Source: Phaeoceros laevis (taxonomy: Eukaryota; Anthocerotophyta; Anthocerotopsida; Notothyladales). Taken from it: a stretch of DNA of 36,164 nucleotides. A program made the translations under genes and the position numbers. The stretch is from NCBI GenBank assembly GCA_049999765.1, contig JBNGIQ010009368.1:120335-156498 (forward strand), written 5' to 3'. Under the pieces are notes generated by a model. The model had not been told where the DNA came from and made no database searches. It worked only from the letters and a program-made list of their open reading frames with translations. Positions 29,393 through 36,164 of the stretch are shown piece after piece. Within the stretch, counting starts at the first letter, position 1, and each line of letters begins with the position of its first letter.

Positions 29393-31199
29393 TAGCCCTA
29401 CCAGGCATGAATGCTTAGTAGTGGCTTCAGTCTGAAATTGATATTACTCTTTTGCTAATCACAACTAATCCATGCACTAAGCTTTGCAGAACTCAAGTCT
29501 GCCAATGGTCCACTAGAAACTTGAGCGATGATCTCTCTTTGGTACTGATGAAGGGGAGAAGGAGGTTTGCACTTACCATGCAAATTTCTGCTCTAGTGAA
29601 ATGGTGAACAAAATAGTAAAAAAGTGGTATTTTTCTGCTGTTTTGAAAACACCTGTGCAGTAACCATGCTTGTGGAATCATTGTTTGATTGCTAAAATCT
29701 GCTGGAACATGGTAACATACCTAACCGGCGCATGAGCTACCAGATCCAAGGGAAGGTTGATGCAACAGGTTTTGCATATGATCGGACCTTTTGATCTGAA
29801 AGTAAGGACATTTTCCAGCTTTTGGCCACGAGAAAGATGACTCCATGAACACTTCTTGTCTTGATATTCATAGAATGGACAACAAGGCATTGGTTCTCTC
29901 TCTCTCTTTTGACTGCTACAGATGAAAGCGGACATCGAATGATGTCCTTCCAAGCTTGGATCCCTGCACAAAGCAAACCTCCACCAGTGAGAAGGCAGGA
30001 ATAGACCAATCGGCTTGCATTTTACTTGACGGGACTCCGATAAGGGGCAATGTCACATACACATTTCTCAGTTGTCACATTCGTTGTCCAAACTTTCAAA
30101 TACTGAAATCTGTCTATGTATCCCGGGAACATACTACGTTTGCAGTATGTATGTGTGTAATTAATCTATGCATGAAATATCATGTTACAGACTGTAAAAG
30201 GTATCATGGAAGCAGTACCTCGATCTGGTACATGGGGTAGCTCACCAGAATGGTGATAGTCTTTCTCGAACCCATGCCATGTAGGTGTGACATACCACTG
30301 AATGCATGGTTATAGTAATTTTTGATGTGTTTGGTTACATGGTTGCGAAGAAATGGTGATAGACGTTTCTCGAAGCTCGTGAAACAAAATATGTCTTTCG
30401 CTGTACAAAATTTCAACTTTTTTTATTCCAGCCAGCTCAGATGGAGTGGCAGCTGTGCAGTATAGAAAGTTAAGTTTTTTCGGCGGGAGGCTACAGCTGC
30501 TGCTGCCTAAGACGACCACATCATGGTGGCTGCAAGGTCATCAAGTTCTCCTCGGCCAGATGGTCTGGCTTGCATTTCTTTAAGTATTCCTAACAAGGTC
30601 TGCCCAAACTAAGACGGTTCGCATTTATAGCTTGTTAGAGTGCCACTCATATACAAGAGGAGACCCTGCAGTCTTACAGAACATGTGCTTTGTTCATTTC
30701 CTTCGCTCTGCCTTCTCGCGCTCCCAGTCTCACTTGTGCTGCCCTGCCTTCTTGTGCTCCCAGTCTCTTGCCAAGCTTCCTTGCACTACCCTTGTTGTCT
30801 CGTTGTCTCTTCTAGTAGCTTTGCATTCATCTTTCCACTATTTTTTTGTCTTCTCATGGTTTTTCTCTTCTTCCCATTGTTTTTTCCATGCAACGGGCAG
30901 TCCATTCGCATAGACATTGTTCCCAACGACCTGGCCTGCCAATAACCTCTGTCTTAGACCCCCTCCTAGCATTCAGACATTTTTTCAAGTGACTAGATAA
31001 AGAGTGTTTGTCCAAAGCTTTCTCGGGAGTTACTTTTGTGTCATGCAGTAGCTCTCCCAAGTTTTTGAGTTGCCTCTCACCGGCTAGACAGCCACATTGC
31101 CCAACCTTGTCCAGCTGCACACCCACCTGTCACATCACTACTAGATACATAGTCATAGTCCAACCTTCTGGCTTTCCAACTTTTGTCTTTCCAGCTTTT
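29393..31199. other. No gene recognised
   Basis: The short minus frames at 29493-29971 (CCPFYEYQDKKCSWSH, KTCCINLPLDLVAHAPV) could be exon remnants but have no recognisable domain. A short phrase, AATGGTGATAG followed by TTTCTCGAA, is duplicated near 30250 and 30353. 30690-30790 repeats GTGCTCCCAGTCTC. No RNA gene was identified. Confidence 0.4.
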
Positions 31200-31298
31200 G
31201 CCCAAGTACCTTCATATTAGCCAGCTTCTATTGCGCAAGTACCCTCATGTTAACCAACTCATGTTGCCCAAGTACCTTTGTATTAGCTAGCTCCTAGC
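31200..31298. repeat. Exact-period 33-bp tandem repeat, three copies
   Basis: Units start at 31200, 31233 and 31266 with GC(C/G)CAAGTACC and continue TATTAGCCAGC or variants. A preceding CTTTCCA(A/G)CTTTTG is also duplicated (about 31173-31200). No coding role is seen. Confidence 0.8.
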
Positions 31299-32277
31299 CT
31301 GCTATTGACAAGCTGTCCAGCTTGTGCCTTACTGCTCCCTTGTCACATACTCGATCAACGTGAGGACAAAAACGACATTTCTAGATTCAAGGTTTTGAGA
31401 AAAGCACGGCGGTCAGGATGAGTCAACAATCACAGCAGGAGGCGGTCAGACTGGCACCCTGTATTCTCAAATTTGCTGCTGCTTGCTGGCAGTTTAGCCT
31501 CTCGTTCACTTAGGCTTGGCATCTTCGGCTTCCAGCTTGGCAGCGCCAAGCTAGGGTAGAGCCGCCGGCTTGTGCTTTCCAGACTTGCTGGCTTTCGTTG
31601 ATTCTTGTCAACTTCCTGTTAGATGCTTGTTGTGATCTTGTGAAATGGTAGACATCCTGGCATAGGAACGATGTCGAAGTCACTAACAACTTTCAAAAAG
31701 TCCATGCTTGCACAGATCACGATTGGAGGAGGGTTTACCAAAAGTGCTTCCAGAAACCCTCTACAATGAGCCCACTTGGTGCTGATGAGGAGTGGGGGAG
31801 ACATGGCTCACCCCAATGTACCCATCGTGATGCTGGTGGTTTTGGTGCGAACTGTTGGTTTACATTTCTTACCATCCTTTTGCAAGCGTAGGTTGTCACT
31901 GTGCAACAGTTCTGCTATTGATAAGCTTTTGACAAGTTAGGAAAAACTCTGTCGGCATTCTAATGACTCTTGGTGTATTTTGATGAAGCTCCTTCAAATT
32001 GCCTGCATTCTGGGGTACCTTGCACTCGAAATAGCGGACAGTCAGATGTCTGCAAACTTGCATGCTCTCTTTGGACGAGGCTCACATAGCATTCACGTGC
32101 TGGCCAAGTGTACATACTGTCGCATTTAGCTTGGACCGCTGCAGTCTTAGTAGTTAAAAATGCATGAGAGTTGCAGTTTTCCCGGTTCATGTAGAACATA
32201 TAGTATCTGCACATGTTTGCATATTCTTTGATATCTGGCCAAAGACATATCGACTGCCCAAACCGGGCCACTAAAAA
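31299..32277. other. No gene recognised
   Basis: Only short frames on both strands, without domains or plausible splice pairs. No repeats of note were seen by eye. Confidence 0.4.
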
Positions 32278-32325
32278 ACGGAGCCTGATAGGCAACGAAA
32301 TACGGAGCCTAACAGGCAACGAAAT
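32278..32325. repeat. 24-bp tandem duplication
   Basis: Units 32278-32301 and 32302-32325 begin ACGGAGCCT and end GGCAACGAAAT, with two differences. A short (TATG)n tract lies near 32619-32634. Confidence 0.8.
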
Positions 32326-32786
32326 GCTTACGAGTACCAGACGGTACATATACATGACTGATATATGTCAAAATGCTACAAGTAAAAGACCAAGATTTGG
32401 TCCAAAGATTTTCCTATGATTATTGGTGCATCATGGGTCCCATGGTCTTGTCAAAAGGAAAAAGGTCTGCAGCCTCATGATTTGTTACTGTGGGCATTGC
32501 AAGTCTCGACCTGTCTTGAACATGCCATGATTCTCAACCCTAGGCCAAGGCAGGTCCTTGTCTAGAGGCAATGTTGCAATGGTAGTCCTCGTCAGATGCC
32601 TAGGACCTACAATAACTGTATGTATGTATGTATGAAATGCAAACACACACTTGTATCACTTGAAAGATGTTTGGTCACATCTTTACCTGCAAACCACTCG
32701 TATCTGGACTGATTTCTTGGATGTTGGCAGATCGAGAATACTTGGCACAGTGACCTGCACGCATGGGATTACCCAAGCATTGACGG

Positions 32787-33086
32787 ATGTGTGGTCCCTT
32801 CACCTGCAGTGCAAGCCGTACTCAGCCTCATCGACCATGCGGAATTCATGAAACAGTCATCAAAATGGACAAGCAAGCACTTGCTGACTCCACCCCAAAT
32901 GGGACGCATCCACTACTCTTGGACACATTAGCACTGAATGATTGGTTGAAGCTGGCTGCTGCATATGTTGAGGACCTAGAGATTTGCATGACCAAGCTGC
33001 GGAAAGTGCAGACTCTTCTCAAAGACATGGTGTTGAGTGATGAGACTTTCTATTGGTATATGCCTTTGAGAAAAATGGTTTTGTAA
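32787..33086 (+). other. Possible coding remnant, weak
   Basis: A 99-codon open frame encodes a helical-looking stretch (LALNDWLKLAAAYVEDLEIC, MTKLRKVQTLLKDMVLSDE). No domain is recognised. The opposite strand is also open for 60 codons, so chance is possible. Just downstream (33180-33220) the phrase AACAACATGGCGGGCTC appears; it is repeated at 33434. Confidence 0.25.
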
Positions 33087-33391
33087 GAGCAAGACTATTC
33101 AGCCTCATAAGAAGGTTCCTCACTCATGGTTGCTTCCCAGGGGCATATGTCAAGACCAAGGACAACCTACTGGTCCTACCACTCGACAAGGGACAGGGGG
33201 AGGAACAACATGGCGGGCTCCCAAGATTTGCCTTTGTTTTGTTTATGCTGAAACTCACGAGCCAGTTGCTGAAACGCTGAGTGTAGGGTTTGCAGATGAT
33301 CATCTTAGTCTGCATGCTGGCTTAGTAGAGTTAAGTATGGTAGAATAGTAAAATAGGGGGAGTGTAAATCACCCCCCACCGTTGTACTTCT

Positions 33392-33570
33392 TGGTTTTTT
33401 TTTTTATAAAGTGCCCACTTTCGCCAAAAAAAAAACAACATGGCGGGCTCGGAAATGGCAGGCTGCGGGTTTTCGAGAGCAAGTCGCCGCCGACGCACCT
33501 CCCGAAAAAAGCACTTCGCTGTATGAAAGGGGGCTCACTCCGGATAAACGGGGGCTCAATCCGTATAAAC
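33392..33570. repeat. Poly(T)/poly(A) foldback and 21-bp tandem duplication
   Basis: A T12 run (33397) and an A10 run (33425) flank the hairpin AAAGTG-CC-CACTTT. Further on, GGGGGCTCACTCCGGATAAA and its near copy form adjacent 21-bp units (33529-33549 and 33550-33570). No gene is seen. Confidence 0.6.
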
Positions 33571-34177
33571 GGAGCATAGAAGAATAAGTGCGACACAACA
33601 CGGGATTAGGGAAACCTTAATCCCACCGTATGTGAGCGGACGCGCGTCTGAGCAGTGCTAGTTTTTTTGGAAAAATAAAAAGTCCAGTGCTGGCCGGCAT
33701 TACTGTTGGCTAATTCCCGCCTGTGGTCGGCGCTCACATGCCGTCTTGCGCGGTGACATGAGGCTGAATGCAAACTTCTGAAAGTCTTGCCTAAGAGCAT
33801 ATAATTCATAATAACCATCATTATGCAAGTCGTGCCCTGAGATCGATCACCTGCCCAGCGGGTTCTTTATTTGATCTTAGCGTTGCTACGCTTTGCTTGC
33901 TCAGGGTTGCCTAGGAGCAGACAATAGTGGAGCTTGAAAACTAATCGGTTGTTGCGCTTTGTTGCTCTGCAATCTAAATGCGAGAAGACACAACCTTGCA
34001 AACGGTATCGGGTTTGGCTTCTGCTCTCAAATCCACAAGTCCCTTTACTGCCGCAGCCATTTTCTGGGTGGAATGGTGTTGAACTAGGAGGTACGGGAAC
34101 CATCTCTGTTTGTAGTAGACCTAATGTAGTAGCTGGGAGGAAATTAGAGATTGCTTGACAACGCTTTGTCTGCATAG

Positions 34178-34384
34178 ATATGGGAGATGATCTTCTACAA
34201 AGTGCCGCCAACACACCTCCAAGCACTACTATTGGTTTCAAAGGAATGGTCAACAATCCTAAATCCGCGGCGGTTCCGTAGACAGTTTTGCATAGGCAAA
34301 GGTTACTTAATTTGCGCAGAATGTGTGAAAATCGAGATGTCGTGCTACATGGCATCCATTGCTGTGAAGAGTCGTGCAACATAA
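34178..34384 (+). pseudogene. F-box domain fragment
   Basis: After a TAG at 34175 the frame reads WEMIFYKVPPTHLQALLLVS then KEWSTILNPRRFRRQF, the helix pattern of a plant F-box (the Skp1-binding part of SCF ubiquitin ligases). It ends within 65 codons with CIGKGYLICAECVKIE, and no kelch or LRR domain follows. The preceding stop, short length and missing substrate-binding domain suggest a fragment, though a spliced gene with undetected exons cannot be excluded. Confidence 0.5.
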
Positions 34385-35364
34385 GCCCATCTCCAAATCC
34401 TAGAATGCAGCAGCTAGTTACTGTCGCATTCCTTCGCTAGTGGTTGATCAACACAGAAAGTGCAAAAACACATGAGCTACAGCTGAGCTACATAGCTGCC
34501 AGAAACACATTGGCAAGATCTGAACTAGCCTATCAGCATTGCTGAGTATGCATCAGTAGTAGTCATACATGAAAGAAATGATAAACTGGTCAAGCGTGTT
34601 GGCTGCAGCAGCAGCAACACGACCTGAATGCAACACATAGGAAAACCCGACCAAGTGTGCTGGCTGCAGCAGCAGCAATAAACACATCAAAAAGCAAGGA
34701 ACTGCACCCAGCACTTCGATGCTCCACGTAGCAGTGTGTGTGATTGTAGGAACACATGCAAGCAGACACCGGCGTCAAGAGTCAGCTAATTCACCCATCA
34801 ATTTCCAGAACAGCAACACTCACAATCAGAACCTCGTGCTAAGAGCTGACGAGGGTATTCCATAAGCAAGTGTGAAGTTCAGGACATCAAGTTGTCGGGC
34901 AGCAGCGCTACGGCAGCTGCGTCCAACGGAGAGAATTGCAAAACTAGGAAGCACAGCCACCGGCCAGCCCTAAGAGCCAGCTGCGAGGCGAGGTGGCAAT
35001 CCTGCTGCCGTTACCGTCTTGGCGGCGTTGAGCTTCATCACAGCGGCCGTTGGTCTTCCCACGCGACGTCATCAAAGCTCCTCATGCAGCTTCCAGCCAC
35101 CACTTCACTTGAATGCATAACTGAACTGAAACAGGCCAGTTACGCCGCTGCCCAAGAAGGCCGGTAATGCTGTTCACATGGCGTGGAACCCGCGGGTAAC
35201 CCGGGTTTACGGCCACACCAGAAAGTGGCTAAGTAAAATAGGTAAATATAGATAAGAGTGCACACTCATCAACGCACTAAAAGAATGGCCTGTGTGCCTT
35301 AGCAGATGCTAGCCAGCATAACCTGACAGAGATATCAAAGCTGCATCTTTGTTTCCACTACCAC
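34385..35364. other. No gene; short CAG-rich duplication
   Basis: CAAG-N-GTG-N-TGGCTGCAGCAGCAGCAA occurs at about 34591-34617 and again at about 34652-34678. The small frame 34892-35167 has no recognisable product. Confidence 0.45.
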
Positions 35365-35724
35365 TTGAAACACTCTGGAATGCTGATATCCGAGGAGTAC
35401 AGGGACTGTTTGGAGATGATCGAAGACTACAGGGACGATTATACCAGCCCCCTCGGTAGAGTGATGTTTGAGGACAAGACATCACTTGGGCCTCAGGGTC
35501 TACACTCAAACGAGGTCTCAGATGATAGCGAGCTGGAATGGGCTCCATTCATCGACCTGGAAACTGGAGAGCAATCAAGATGGGTCATAAGGGTTGAAAG
35601 GACAACTATACAGAGCTTGTTATGTGAATACACCCGAAGGTGGAGTGAAGGCCCGTGGACATTTCAAAGGCCCATGGATATTTCGGTCAGGCTGCAGGAG
35701 GAAACCCAATCTAGGTGGACATAA
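35365..35724 (+). CDS. Hypothetical protein fragment next to the satellite
   Basis: A 119-codon frame, open from about 35365 to the TAA at 35722. It encodes an acidic, Trp/Tyr-containing protein (EEYRDCLEMIEDYRDDYTSP, SDDSELEWAPFIDLETGEQS, RRWSEGPWTFQRPMDISVRL). EEYRDC and EDYRDD repeat the same short motif. Its composition is protein-like and unlike the nearby spacer. The first ATG is at 35380. No domain is recognised, and the upstream part may lie in an earlier exon. It stops directly before satellite-like DNA, which may have truncated it. Confidence 0.4.
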   Translation: MKHSGMLISEEYRDCLEMIEDYRDDYTSPLGRVMFEDKTSLGPQGLHSNEVSDDSELEWAPFIDLETGEQSRWVIRVERTTIQSLLCEYTRRWSEGPWTFQRPMDISVRLQEETQSRWT

Positions 35725-35728
35725 AATT

Positions 35729-35783
35729 TTAAGGGTTTTCCGGTAGTGAGAGGACGCCAGCTGGCGACGTTGCTTGTTACTTC
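35729..35783. repeat. Degenerate satellite monomer left of the gap
   Basis: GTTTTCCGGTAGTGAGAGGA followed by CGCCAGCTGGCGACG aligns with the second half of the monomers at 35924-35960. This indicates that the array spans the gap. Confidence 0.55.
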
Positions 35784-35883
35784 NNNNNNNNNNNNNNNNN
35801 NNNNNNNNNNNNNNNNNNNNNNNNNNNNNNNNNNNNNNNNNNNNNNNNNNNNNNNNNNNNNNNNNNNNNNNNNNNNNNNNNNN
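35784..35883. other. Assembly gap (100 N)
   Basis: Exactly 100 N, the customary size for a gap of unknown length, lying inside the satellite array. Confidence 0.99.
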
Positions 35884-36164
35884 GGCGTGCACTGCTCCAC
35901 CAAAAACCCCATAACTGGGTGTTTCGGTGGAGAAAGAGACGCCGGCTAGCGGCATCCACCGCTACACCGAAAAACCATAACTGGGTGTTTTGGTGGAGAG
36001 AGGGACGACGGTTGGCGGCGTGCACTGCACCACGGAACACCTCAAAACTGCGTGTTTCGGTGGAGAAAGGGACACTGGCTGACAGCATCCACCGCTCCAC
36101 TGAAAAACCCATAACTCGGTGTTTTGGTGGAGAAAGAGACGATAGCTGGCGGCGTGCACTGCAC
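35884..36164. repeat. Hairpin satellite, about 67-bp monomer in AB dimers, open to the window end
   Basis: Monomer starts at 35884, 35951, 36017, 36084 and 36151 give spacings of 66-67 bp. Odd monomers begin GGCGTGCACTGC and even ones GCATCCACCGC, so the true repeat is a dimer of about 133 bp. Each monomer carries an imperfect hairpin: CCACC-AAAAACCC, ATAACT, GGGTGTTT-(T/C)GGTGG. Short frames through it (both strands) are artefacts. Confidence 0.9.

Noticed and set aside
30632-30945. Overlapping hydrophobic frames of 93 and 101 codons
   Set aside because: Two frames of the same pyrimidine-rich DNA give Phe/Leu/Ser-rich strings; no signal for a real membrane protein.

Overview
The window looks like nuclear DNA of a green-lineage (streptophyte) eukaryote. 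The one clear housekeeping gene is a nine-exon UBA3/ECR1 (NEDD8-activating enzyme catalytic subunit) closest to plant versions as I remember them, with short GT-AG introns. Most of the rest is Ty3/gypsy, LINE and DNA-transposon debris plus satellites. A charophyte alga or a seed-free plant is my best guess; the sequence alone does not fix the species. A run of exactly 100 N marks an assembly gap near the right end.

Layout. 1-1.9 kb: a 36-bp tandem repeat next to a 1.35-kb non-autonomous DNA transposon with 25-bp terminal inverted repeats and a 3-bp target duplication. 2.2-4.5 kb (minus): UBA3/ECR1. 5.5-6.5 kb (minus): a two-exon gene of unknown function. 6.5-9.5 kb: no gene found, one microsatellite. 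9.6-14.8 kb (plus): decayed Ty3/gypsy element 1, in the order gag, zinc knuckle, C5-cytosine DNA methyltransferase, reverse transcriptase, RNase H, truncated integrase. 15.1-21.8 kb (minus): decayed Ty3/gypsy element 2, with gag carrying two zinc knuckles, protease, RT, a degenerate RNase H, a second RNase H, and an integrase with intact catalytic triad. A LINE tail fragment sits inside it, and its gag is cut at a CACTA-like transposon end. 22.5-24.3 kb (minus): an unknown broken gene. 25.3-28.2 kb (minus): a long spliced transposase-like gene with an intronic minisatellite. 28.9-29.3 kb: a coding-like minisatellite. 29.3-35.3 kb: almost gene-free, with an F-box fragment and small tandem repeats. 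35.7 kb to the end: a hairpin-bearing satellite of about 67 bp on both sides of the gap.

The most notable object is the DNA methyltransferase inside the gag-pol region of element 1. It keeps DNMT3/DRM-style motifs I, IV (catalytic Cys), VI, VIII and IX/X and lies where a retroviral protease would be expected; I find no protease there. Capture of DNMTs by retrotransposons has been reported in charophytes and dinoflagellates (de Mendoza and colleagues, 2018, from memory), so the principle is known. What deserves attention here is the architecture, the altered catalytic loop (Glu-Cys-Gln where Pro-Cys is usual) and the decay pattern. Every premature stop I could place in element 1 is a TAG or TGA explainable by C-to-T change of CAG or CGA, as deamination of methylated cytosine would give. 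The host gene UBA3 looks intact; nearly everything else appears to be non-functional copies.
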